Shown here in pieces: positions 1-6,652 of a stretch of DNA of 12,775 bases. The translations under genes and the position numbers were made by a program. The notes below the pieces were generated by a model. That model saw nothing but the letters and a program-made list of their open reading frames with translations. It ran no database searches and had not been told where the DNA came from. The stretch comes from Chersky-822 sp035553055 (lineage in GTDB: Bacteria; Actinomycetota; Actinomycetes; Streptosporangiales; Streptosporangiaceae). Each line of letters begins with the position of its first letter. Position 1 is the stretch's first letter. The stretch spans positions 1 through 12,775 of the forward strand of contig DATNEK010000136.1 of NCBI GenBank assembly GCA_035553055.1. The letters run 5' to 3'.

Positions 1-33
1 CTATCGGGGTGTTCGGCTAGGTTCCGCGCGTCT

Positions 34-447
34 TTAGGCGGTGGTGGGGAGGATCGCTAGGATTTCTGTGCCGTCTTTGACGCACTTGGAGGTTTTGCCA
101 GTGTGTAGGACGACAGGTGTCGCGTAACCCTGGCAGGTCCAGCCGTTGACCTTGACCGGGCCGCCGCCTCCGTTGCCTGGGGCCAGCCCTGACCTGATCG
201 CCTCGGCGTACTTGCGCTCGATCGCCAGGGCGGTCGTGCAAGTTACGTGACCGGATGTCACCTCGATGTGGATCGGGACGTTGGCCGCGGTCTTGGCCGT
301 GCCGCAGGCGGTGACTTTGGGCTCGGTTGTGGCCGGGGCGCTGGCGCAGCCGATCGCCACCGCAAGGAGCAGGAAGATGAGTGCGACGCGAACTGCCTGA
401 GTACGCCAGGACACACCGACCAGAAGCGATTGGCCACGGGTGTGCAT
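34..447 (-). CDS. Small secreted lipoprotein, function unknown
   Basis: Predicted exported lipoprotein of 137 aa. A short basic N-terminus is followed by a hydrophobic stretch (about residues 20-33, ALIFLLLAVAIG) and a lipobox-like VAIGC, so Cys34 should be lipidated and the mature protein anchored outside the membrane. The mature part begins with an Ala/Pro/Thr linker and has four more cysteines (48, 70, 105, 122), enough for two disulfides. The pattern CTTALAIERKYAEAI, then GWTCQGY, then KCVKDG resembles the many small secreted actinobacterial proteins with paired cysteines and no known role. The ATG is supported by AGGAAGGAG five bases upstream. It is transcribed away from the arginine operon and has no evident link to it. 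The lipoprotein call is fairly sure; the function is unknown. Confidence 0.8.
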   Translation of the reverse strand: MHTRGQSLLVGVSWRTQAVRVALIFLLLAVAIGCASAPATTEPKVTACGTAKTAANVPIHIEVTSGHVTCTTALAIERKYAEAIRSGLAPGNGGGGPVKVNGWTCQGYATPVVLHTGKTSKCVKDGTEILAILPTTA

Positions 448-452
448 GACGT

Positions 453-461
453 CTCCTTCCT
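453..461 (-). promoter_or_regulatory. Strong ribosome binding site of the lipoprotein gene
   Basis: On the minus strand AGGAAGGAG lies five bases before the ATG at 447. It fixes the start of the lipoprotein gene. I found no convincing -35/-10 pair for this gene in the region to its right. Confidence 0.75.
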
Positions 462-546
462 GCGCTCCATCATCATGCGCTAGCTAACGTCACTAGGCGA
501 GCCGAACACGGCGGTTCGTCCGCTAATCCTGGGATGCCGAATCATG

Positions 547-576
547 TTTACATAATCAAGCATAAGACTGCATAAT
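547..576 (+). promoter_or_regulatory. Predicted promoter of the arginine operon
   Basis: TTTACA (547-552, five of six to TTGACA) and CATAAT (571-576, five of six to TATAAT) are separated by 18 bp, inside an AT-rich island in otherwise GC-rich DNA. Transcription would start near 582-584 and give argC a leader of about 110 nt. The ATG at 575 falls inside the -10 hexamer, so it is unlikely to be used for translation from this promoter. This is a prediction from sequence only. Confidence 0.6.
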
Positions 577-581
577 GATGC
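551..581 (+). promoter_or_regulatory. Candidate ArgR operator: three CATAA repeats at 10-bp pitch
   Basis: CATAA occurs at 551, 561 and 571, exactly one helical turn apart. The last copy is part of the imperfect palindrome GCATAATGATGC (570-581, outer four bases paired on each side). The repeats lie in the spacer and -10 of the predicted argC promoter, where a bound repressor would block RNA polymerase. ArgR of other actinobacteria binds AT-rich boxes upstream of argC, and argR is in this operon, so an ARG box is the natural reading. The match is to position and general character, not to a verified consensus. Confidence 0.45.
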
Positions 582-592
582 GAGAAGGGGAG

Positions 593-680
593 GAGGCGGA
601 GCGGGAGAGGGCCGAGCAGGAGAAGGCGGAGCGGGAAGGGTCGGGCGGGAGAAGGCGCAGTGGGCAAGGGTCCGGCGGGA
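593..680 (+). repeat. Purine-rich ~29-bp imperfect tandem repeat, three copies, in the argC leader
   Basis: Three consecutive units (593-621, 622-650, 651-680) share the pattern GAAGGCGGAGCGGGA followed by AGGGTC and GGCGGGA, with a few substitutions and one-base indels. The tract is almost all G and A on the coding strand and holds many Shine-Dalgarno-like sequences. It lies between the predicted transcription start and argC. If the upstream ATG at 575 were used, the tract would encode a charged, low-complexity N-terminal extension. That extension is absent from the usual ArgC. Confidence 0.75.
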
Positions 681-691
681 GAAGCGGAGTG

Positions 692-1753
692 GTGACGAAG
701 ATGCGGGTCGCGGTAGCTGGAGCAAGCGGGTACGCGGGCGGCGAGTTGTTGCGGCTCATCGCCGGGCACCCGCACCTCGAGCCATCGGTGCTCACCGCTG
801 ATAGCAGCGTGGGGAAGACAGTTGCGCAAGTGCATCAGCACCTGGCCGGAGATCCCAGCCTTGGCGGGCTGACCTTCGAGCCGCAGAACGCGATCAAGCA
901 GTCCGACTCCGAGCTAGTGTTCATGGCGCTGCCGAGCGGACAGTCAGCTCCGCTGGCCGCCAGTGTGGCCGACGAGATCAAGGTAGTCGACCTCGGGCCT
1001 GACTTCCGGCTGGCCGATCGGCAGGCCTGGGCTCGGCACTACGGTGGCGTGCACGCGGGCCGCTGGGTAACCGGGCTGCCCGAGCTGCCCGGCGCAAGGT
1101 CGCTGATCAAGTCGGCTGACCGGGTAGCCGCCCCTGGCTGCTACTCGACGGCCGCGATCCTCGCGCTGGCTCCGCTCGTGGTCGCTGGCTTGATCGAGCC
1201 GGTCGACATTGTGATCGTGGCGGCCTCGGGCACATCAGGGGCAGGCCGCACGCTGCGCGCTGACTTGCTTGCCAGCGAGGTCATGGGCTCGGTCAGTGCC
1301 TATCAGGTGGCCGGCGCGCACCGGCACACCCCGGAGATCGAGCAAGCACTCAGCGAGTTGATGCCGGACGGCACCGGACAGCCGGGCGTTACCGTGTCGT
1401 TCACGCCCGTGCTCGTGCCGATGCCGCGCGGGATACTCGCGACCTGCACGGCCAGGCTAGCCGGACCTGGCGTGGACACCGCCGCGATGCGTGAGGCGTT
1501 GCTTGAGTGCTACGCAACCGAGCCGTTCACGCGCGTCCTGCCAGAGGGGTGCTGGCCCGCCACCGCCGCCGTGGCGGGCTCCAACTGCGCGGCTGTGCAA
1601 GTCGCCGCGGACCACAGGGCTGGCCGGGCGACCGTCGTCGCCGCGATCGACAACCTCGGTAAAGGTGCGGCTGGCCAGGCCATACAGAACGCCAACCTGA
1701 TGCTCGGCCTGCCCGAGATGGCTGGCCTCACCTCGATCGGAGTAGCGCCATGA
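692..1753 (+). CDS. argC: N-acetyl-gamma-glutamyl-phosphate reductase
   Basis: Cytoplasmic enzyme that reduces N-acetylglutamyl phosphate to N-acetylglutamate semialdehyde with NADPH, the third step of arginine synthesis. Seen here: the dinucleotide-binding GASGYAGGE at residues 10-18, the catalytic cysteine in APGCYST (Cys150), and the histidine region GAHRHTPEIEQ (about 208-218). At about 353 aa it matches the family. The frame is open back to an ATG at 575, but that adds 39 residues of charged repeat and overlaps the predicted -10. The GTG at 692 has GGGAGA nine bases upstream; the ATG at 701 (MRVAVAG) with GGAG 11 bases upstream is nearly as good. The identity is certain; the start is uncertain by these few codons. 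First gene of the operon; its stop overlaps the argJ start. Confidence 0.95.
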   Translation: MTKMRVAVAGASGYAGGELLRLIAGHPHLEPSVLTADSSVGKTVAQVHQHLAGDPSLGGLTFEPQNAIKQSDSELVFMALPSGQSAPLAASVADEIKVVDLGPDFRLADRQAWARHYGGVHAGRWVTGLPELPGARSLIKSADRVAAPGCYSTAAILALAPLVVAGLIEPVDIVIVAASGTSGAGRTLRADLLASEVMGSVSAYQVAGAHRHTPEIEQALSELMPDGTGQPGVTVSFTPVLVPMPRGILATCTARLAGPGVDTAAMREALLECYATEPFTRVLPEGCWPATAAVAGSNCAAVQVAADHRAGRATVVAAIDNLGKGAAGQAIQNANLMLGLPEMAGLTSIGVAP

Positions 1754-2901
1754 GCGTGACAGCACCGCAGGGATTTCGGGCTGCCGGGGTCGCGGCGGGA
1801 ATCAAGAACTCCGGCAATCCTGACGTGGCCGTGGTGATCAACGACGGGCCGGCATCGAGTGCGGCCGCGGTCTTCACCGTCAACCGGGTCAAGGCGGCAC
1901 CGGTCAGGTGGAGTGAGCGCGTCGTCGCCGGCGGGCAGGTTCGCGCCGTCGTGCTCAACTCTGGTTGCGCCAACGCGTGCACGGGCCCCGCCGGGTACGG
2001 CGACACCGAGCGGACCGCGCAGCACCTCGCGAAGCTTCTCGCCCTTCCAGCCGACCAGGTCGCTGTGTGCTCAACCGGACTGATCGGCGAGCGGCTGCCG
2101 ATGCATCAGCTGCTTGTCGGGATCGACGCCGCTGTCGTCGCCGCCTCACCGAAGGGCGGGCAGTTCGCGGCGACCGCGATCATGACGACCGACACGGTGT
2201 CCAAGACGACCGTTGTGGCGGGCAGCGGCTACCAGATCGGCGGCATGGCCAAAGGCGCGGCCATGCTCGCCCCGGCGTTGGCCACCATGCTCGTGGTGCT
2301 GACCACCGACGCCGACGTCAACAGCGGCGAACTTGACAAGGCGTTGCTCGACGCGGTGCGGACCACGTTCGACCGGCTTGACTCCGACGGCTGCATGTCG
2401 ACGAACGACACCGTGCTGCTGCTGGCCAGCGGTGCGTCAGGGGTTAAGCCGGAGCCAGCCGAGTTCGCAGCGCTGCTGACCACCGCTTGCGATGACTTGG
2501 CCAGGCAGCTAATGAACGACGCCGAAGGCGCCACCAAAGCGATTTCCATCCAGGTGGTCGGCGCCGACAGCGAAGAAGACGCAGTCGCCGTCGGCCGGGC
2601 GGTTGCCAGGTCAAACCTGTTCAAGTGCGCCATCACCGGCGAGGATCCGAACTGGGGCCGGGTACTTGCCGCCGTCGGCACCACGAACGCGGCGTTCGAA
2701 CCTGACCAGCTTAACGTCGCGATCAATGGTGTCTGGGTGTGCGAGAACGGCGCGCGGGCGCAGTCTCGGTCGACCGTAGATCTGGGACCCAGAGAAGTGA
2801 CGGTCACGGTCGACCTGTCGGCTGGGGCCGCGGCGGCAACGGTGCGGACGACCGACTTGTCCGCCGCTTACGTTCACGAGAACTCGGCGTACTCGACGTG
2901 A
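1750..2901 (+). CDS. argJ: Bifunctional ornithine acetyltransferase / N-acetylglutamate synthase
   Basis: ArgJ transfers the acetyl group of N-acetylornithine to glutamate. It releases ornithine and regenerates N-acetylglutamate, and many family members can also use acetyl-CoA. The 383-aa protein has the oxyanion-hole pair Thr109-Gly110 in CSTGLIG and the self-cleavage site in KGAAMLAPALATML, predicted between Ala178 and Thr179, with Thr179 as the nucleophile of the mature beta chain. It also has FDRLDSDGCMSTNDT, DPNWGRVLAAVG and the family's terminal NSAYS. The ATG overlaps the argC stop (ATGA) and has GGAG seven bases upstream, so translation is probably coupled. Its presence means the acetyl group is recycled and a separate ArgE is not needed here. 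Confidence 0.97.
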   Translation: MSVTAPQGFRAAGVAAGIKNSGNPDVAVVINDGPASSAAAVFTVNRVKAAPVRWSERVVAGGQVRAVVLNSGCANACTGPAGYGDTERTAQHLAKLLALPADQVAVCSTGLIGERLPMHQLLVGIDAAVVAASPKGGQFAATAIMTTDTVSKTTVVAGSGYQIGGMAKGAAMLAPALATMLVVLTTDADVNSGELDKALLDAVRTTFDRLDSDGCMSTNDTVLLLASGASGVKPEPAEFAALLTTACDDLARQLMNDAEGATKAISIQVVGADSEEDAVAVGRAVARSNLFKCAITGEDPNWGRVLAAVGTTNAAFEPDQLNVAINGVWVCENGARAQSRSTVDLGPREVTVTVDLSAGAAAATVRTTDLSAAYVHENSAYST

Positions 2902-3884
2902 CCACTGTCCAGCAAGCTACAGATCAGCCGGGCGCGAGCCTGCCCCAGGCGAGCGCGCTCGAGAAGGCGGCGACGCTGATCGAGGCGTTGCCGTGGCTCG
3001 AACGGTTCCACGGACAGGTCGTCGTGATCAAGTACGGCGGTCACGCGATGACCGACGACGCGCTCAGGGTCGCGTTCGCACAGGACGTCGTGTTCTTGCG
3101 GTACGCAGGGCTGCGCCCGGTCGTCGTGCACGGCGGTGGCCCGCAGATCAACGCGCATCTCGACAAGCTCGGCATCGAGTCCACGTTCCGCGGCGGGCTG
3201 CGGGTGACGACAGCCGAGGCTATGGACGTCGTGCGCATGGTGCTGACCGGCCAGGTCAACAGGGACGTGGTCGGGCTGATCAACCGGCACGGGCCGTTCG
3301 CTGTCGGCACGTCGGGCGAGGACGCCAACCTGCTGACGGCACGCAGGATTCAGGTGAGAGACGAGACCGGCGAGGCGATCGACATCGGACACGTCGGCGA
3401 GATCGAGTCGGTGAACCCCGGTGCGGTCAACGCACTGATATCCGATGGCCGGATCCCGGTGATCTCGAGCGTCGCTCGCAGCGAGGACGGCGGTGTGCTC
3501 AACGTGAACGCCGATACCGCTGCCGGTGCCATCGCCGTCGCGCTCGGCGCGGCGAAGCTCGTCGTGCTGACCGACGTGGCTGGCCTCTACGCTGACTGGC
3601 CAGGCGGTACGCCTGGGCGCGGGTCAGCCGCGGACGGGCCGGCCGCGGGCCGGCCGCCGGAGGTGATCAGCGAGTTGAGCGTGAGCGACCTGGCACCGAT
3701 GCTGCCGGCGCTCAGCGACGGCATGATCCCGAAGATGACGGCGTGCCTGACCGCGGTGAACGGCGGCGTGCCGCAAGCACACGTGCTCGACGGACGGCTG
3801 CCGCACGCCGTCTTGCTCGAGATTTTTACCGACTCGGGGATAGGCACGATGGTCGTGCCCAACAGGGAGGCGAGGGCAGCGTGA
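2898..3884 (+). CDS. argB: N-acetylglutamate kinase
   Basis: Phosphorylates N-acetylglutamate with ATP, the second and usually the feedback-controlled step of the pathway. The 328-aa product of the amino-acid kinase fold has KYGGHAM at 45-51 (phosphate-binding lysine), HGGGPQI at 78-84 (acetylglutamate binding), and SSVARSEDGGVLNVNADTAA plus VLTDVAGLYADWP in the nucleotide half. About 35 residues precede the first strand and include a likely helix (ALEKAATLIEALPWLERF). That N-terminal helix is typical of arginine-inhibited hexameric enzymes, so feedback inhibition by arginine is expected. A Gly/Pro-rich insert follows LYADWPGG. The GTG at 2898 overlaps the argJ stop as GTGA. The frame is open further upstream, inside argJ, but that part does not look like the family. 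Confidence 0.96.
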   Translation: MTTVQQATDQPGASLPQASALEKAATLIEALPWLERFHGQVVVIKYGGHAMTDDALRVAFAQDVVFLRYAGLRPVVVHGGGPQINAHLDKLGIESTFRGGLRVTTAEAMDVVRMVLTGQVNRDVVGLINRHGPFAVGTSGEDANLLTARRIQVRDETGEAIDIGHVGEIESVNPGAVNALISDGRIPVISSVARSEDGGVLNVNADTAAGAIAVALGAAKLVVLTDVAGLYADWPGGTPGRGSAADGPAAGRPPEVISELSVSDLAPMLPALSDGMIPKMTACLTAVNGGVPQAHVLDGRLPHAVLLEIFTDSGIGTMVVPNREARAA

Positions 3885-5104
3885 CCACCACGGGCACTCA
3901 GCGGCTCAAGGACCGCTACGCGGCCACGATGATGCCCAACTACGGCGTACCAGAGCTGGTGCTGACCAAGGGCGAAGGATGCGTCGTATGGGACACCGAC
4001 GGCAAGGCCTACCTCGACCTCGTCGGCGGGATCGCGGTCAGCGCGCTCGGACACGCTCATCCGGCGATTGTCATCGCGGTCACTGAGCAGGTCGGCAAGC
4101 TCGCTCACATCTCGAACCTGTACGCGCACGAAGGCCAGATCAGGCTGGCCGAGCGGCTGCTCGGACTGCTCGGCACGAGCGGACGGGTGTTCTTCGCGAA
4201 CTCGGGCACGGAGGCGAATGAGGCTGCGGTGAAGCTGGTTCGCCGCCTGCAAGGGCCGAGCAGGCCGGTGTTCGTCGCCGCCGAGCACGGTTTCCACGGT
4301 CGGTCCATGGGCTCGCTCAGCCTGACCGGCAAGAGCTCGATCCGCGATCCTTTCCAGCCCTTCGGGGTTGAGGTGAGGTTTGTGCCTTTTGGCGACGCCA
4401 ATGCGCTGGCATCCGCTGTCGGACCTGACTGCGCCGGAGTCTTCATCGAACCTTGCCTCGGCGAGGGCGGGATCGTGCCCGCGCCGGCCGGCTACCTGGC
4501 CGCGGTCCGCGCCGCATGCGACGCGGCCGGCGCGCTGCTTGTGCTCGACGAGATCCAAAGCGGCATCGGCAGGACCGGCTCCTGGTTCGCGTTCCAGGCC
4601 GCTGATGTCGTGCCGGACGTGATCACGCTGGCCAAGGGCCTCGGCGGCGGGTTGCCTATCGGAGCGTGCATCGGCATCGGCGCGGCTGGCCACGGGTTCG
4701 CCAAAGGCGATCACGGCAGCACGTTCGGCGGCAATCCGGTCGCGTGCGCGGCGGCACTTGCCGTTCTCGACACGATCGAGCAAGAAGGTCTGCTCGAGAA
4801 CGTCAAGCAGGTCGGCGCGAAGCTAAGGGACGGTCTCGACTCGATTGACCACGAGCTGATCGCCGGCGTCCGCGGCTCGGGACTCTGGCAGGCGATCACG
4901 CTGACCCAGCCCGGCGCCTGGGCGGTCGAGGCGGCGGCCAGGCAGTCTGGTTTCCTGGTGAACGCGGTTCAGCCAGATGCGATCAGGCTCGCTCCGCCGC
5001 TCATCATCGACGCGGAACAGGCCGAGACGTTCGTGGTCGCGCTGCCGGCGATCATGGCGGACGCGGGCGAACTCCTGCGACAGGCACCGGGACGTGCGGC
5101 ATGA
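3881..5104 (+). CDS. argD: Acetylornithine aminotransferase (PLP)
   Basis: Class III PLP aminotransferase that converts N-acetylglutamate semialdehyde to N-acetylornithine with glutamate as amino donor; cytoplasmic. The 407-aa protein shows NSGTEANEAAVK at 107-118 (phosphate and cofactor contacts), FHGRSMGSL at about 138-146, LDEIQSGIGRTG with Asp223 facing the pyridine nitrogen, TLAKGLGGGLPIG with the Schiff-base Lys252, and HGSTFGGNPV near 278-287. Length and motif spacing are normal. The GTG overlaps the argB stop (GTGA), with GGGAGG ten bases upstream. The same family can serve the succinyl-diaminopimelate branch of lysine synthesis, but the operon context fixes the arginine role. In many actinobacteria argF follows argD; here argR follows directly. 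Confidence 0.96.
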   Translation: MTTTGTQRLKDRYAATMMPNYGVPELVLTKGEGCVVWDTDGKAYLDLVGGIAVSALGHAHPAIVIAVTEQVGKLAHISNLYAHEGQIRLAERLLGLLGTSGRVFFANSGTEANEAAVKLVRRLQGPSRPVFVAAEHGFHGRSMGSLSLTGKSSIRDPFQPFGVEVRFVPFGDANALASAVGPDCAGVFIEPCLGEGGIVPAPAGYLAAVRAACDAAGALLVLDEIQSGIGRTGSWFAFQAADVVPDVITLAKGLGGGLPIGACIGIGAAGHGFAKGDHGSTFGGNPVACAAALAVLDTIEQEGLLENVKQVGAKLRDGLDSIDHELIAGVRGSGLWQAITLTQPGAWAVEAAARQSGFLVNAVQPDAIRLAPPLIIDAEQAETFVVALPAIMADAGELLRQAPGRAA

Positions 5105-5739
5105 GCGGAACGGGCGCGGTAGGTGTGCCGGTGACCAAGGCCGCTAGGCAGGCCGCAGTCGCTGCGATACTCGCCGAGACCAGCAAGCCGGTCAGGTCGC
5201 AAGAGCAACTTGTCGAGCGGCTAGCCGCCCAAGGCGTCCTCGTCACCCAGGCGACCTTGTCTCGTGATCTCGACGAGATCGGCGCGGTGCGGCTACGCGG
5301 CCCGGACGGCGCGCTCGTCTACGCGCTGCCGCCTGATCAGCCCGACAGGCCGTCGTCGCAGCCCGTCATCGCTCCTGGCTCGGAATATCGCGAAGCGGGG
5401 GGTTCCGGGGCGTCGGCCGGAAGGGGCAGAACAGCGACTGGCATTCACGGCGGCACCGCCGCGCTCGGCCGGGTCGCCGCGGGTCTGCTGCTGTCGGCCG
5501 AGGCGAGCGGCAACCTTGTCGTGCTGAAGACGCCGCCAGGCGCTGCGCAGCTCCTGGGGTCGATGATCGATCGGAGCGGCATGACGGCTGTGCTCGGCAC
5601 TGTCGCCGGGGACGACACGGTGCTTGTTGTCGCCCGCGACCCGGCGGGCGGCGAAGAGCTTGCCTCGACGTTTCTCAGACTCGCCGAGCGACGACATAGG
5701 CCAGCCGGTCACGGCCGGTCAGAAGGGAAGCCCGGATGA
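5101..5739 (+). CDS. argR: Arginine repressor with a long interdomain linker
   Basis: Arginine-responsive transcription factor, expected to bind the argC promoter region when arginine is plentiful. Residues about 10-77 form the winged-helix DNA-binding domain, with the recognition segment TQATLSRDLDEIGAV (Ser54-Arg55-Asp56). Residues about 125-195 form the hexamerisation and arginine-binding domain, with LVVLKTPPGAAQ, SMIDRSG and the ligand motif GDDT at 170-173. The protein is 212 aa, longer than the roughly 150-180 aa usual for the family. The excess is a Gly/Ser/Ala/Pro-rich linker (about 78-122) and a basic Gly-rich tail (about 197-212). The ATG overlaps the argD stop (ATGA). Both functional domains look intact, so I read it as a working repressor with a loosened hinge. 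Confidence 0.93.
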   Translation: MSGTGAVGVPVTKAARQAAVAAILAETSKPVRSQEQLVERLAAQGVLVTQATLSRDLDEIGAVRLRGPDGALVYALPPDQPDRPSSQPVIAPGSEYREAGGSGASAGRGRTATGIHGGTAALGRVAAGLLLSAEASGNLVVLKTPPGAAQLLGSMIDRSGMTAVLGTVAGDDTVLVVARDPAGGEELASTFLRLAERRHRPAGHGRSEGKPG

Positions 5740-6650
5740 CCGGCTCGCTTGCCACCGCTTACGACGCGCTGCCCGCGATCGAACGGCGGTTCCCTGATTT
5801 CGGGTCCAGCGCGGCGGATCTGACCGACCAGTGGGGTGTCGAGTTTTTCCTTGCCTCGAACCAGTCACTACGCAGCCACCTCAACGAGATGCCCTATGGG
5901 CACAAGCTGAGCTGGCTCGACTTCACCGATCTAGGCGATAAGGACTGGAGTACGGGGGAGTTTCTCGATCTGTTCAACGTGATCAACGGGATCGCGTTCG
6001 GCGACCGGGGGATCCCGATGCCGCAGTGGGTGATGGTCGATCTGATCTTGATGCCGTCCGCGGCCATCATCGCCGGCCTTTCTCAGGACGCGTTCGCCGC
6101 CATGGTCGACAAGAGCACGTTCTTGTTCGACTCGGACGTCAAGGCGCATCTGCGCGCTGTGCTCGACAAGGTGCGGCTGACGCGATATACGGGGCCGATG
6201 CCCGTGGGCGGGTATTGCGCGGCGCCAAGTGTCGCGCCCGGCACCTGGGTCGGCTGGTCGCTGTGGTCGCTGATGCCGGACGTAGGGCTGGGACGCGCCG
6301 TCAAGGCGCTCGCGCTGTCGGCGTACCGTGCGAACAAGCTCGACGGCGTGACCCAGTATGACAACCACGCGCTGAGGATTCATACCAGGTTCGGTGCGCT
6401 CCGGGTACTGGTCGCGACCGTGCCGTTCCACACCTCTCCCGGCTCGTTCGTCTACGAGAGCGACTTCACGATCTCGGCGACGCACGCCGGCCTTGACCCG
6501 AGCTTCCTGCTCGATCCGTTCGACTATGACAGGCAGCGAGCTATGCAGGCGGCCATCGAGGCCGATCGCGCTGAGTACTTCGTGCTGCCGCCCGGCCATG
6601 TCGCCGCGGGCGGCAGCGCGCTCGTGCCCGTACTTGAGGTGTCACGCTGA
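5736..6650 (+). CDS. Uncharacterised arginine-operon protein (orfX), possible GNAT-like C-terminal half
   Basis: I do not recognise this 304-aa protein. Its ATG overlaps the argR stop (ATGA) with AAGGGAAG upstream, and it ends two bases before argG, so it is a full member of the operon with base composition like its neighbours. It has no signal peptide and no clear membrane helix. Residues 1-100 are acidic and aromatic-rich. Residues about 165-235 read like the core of a GNAT acyltransferase: a strand WVGWSLWSLMP, a loop PDVGLGRA (181-188) resembling the acetyl-CoA loop Q/RxxGxG/A but lacking the first Q/R, a helix, then QYDN-HALRIHTRFGALRV (207-224), which resembles the family's N-x-A-I-R-L-Y-x-x-x-G-F segment. 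It shows no carbamoyltransferase motifs such as SxRT or HPxQ. A role tied to citrulline or argininosuccinate chemistry is suggested only by position. Confidence 0.85.
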   Translation: MTGSLATAYDALPAIERRFPDFGSSAADLTDQWGVEFFLASNQSLRSHLNEMPYGHKLSWLDFTDLGDKDWSTGEFLDLFNVINGIAFGDRGIPMPQWVMVDLILMPSAAIIAGLSQDAFAAMVDKSTFLFDSDVKAHLRAVLDKVRLTRYTGPMPVGGYCAAPSVAPGTWVGWSLWSLMPDVGLGRAVKALALSAYRANKLDGVTQYDNHALRIHTRFGALRVLVATVPFHTSPGSFVYESDFTISATHAGLDPSFLLDPFDYDRQRAMQAAIEADRAEYFVLPPGHVAAGGSALVPVLEVSR

Positions 6651-6652
6651 CC

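Noticed and set aside
575..691. N-terminal extension of ArgC from the ATG at 575
   Set aside because: That ATG overlaps the predicted -10 box, has no ribosome site, and would add a charged repeat not found in the ArgC family.
3587..4783. Long minus-strand open frame (398 codons) opposite argB and argD
   Set aside because: It is opposite two certain genes in GC-rich DNA, where such frames are expected by codon bias, and its Arg/Ala/Asp-rich translation has no domain pattern.
5736..6650. orfX as a replacement ornithine carbamoyltransferase
   Set aside because: It lacks the carbamoyl-phosphate SxRT motif, HPxQ and HCLP, all required in that family.
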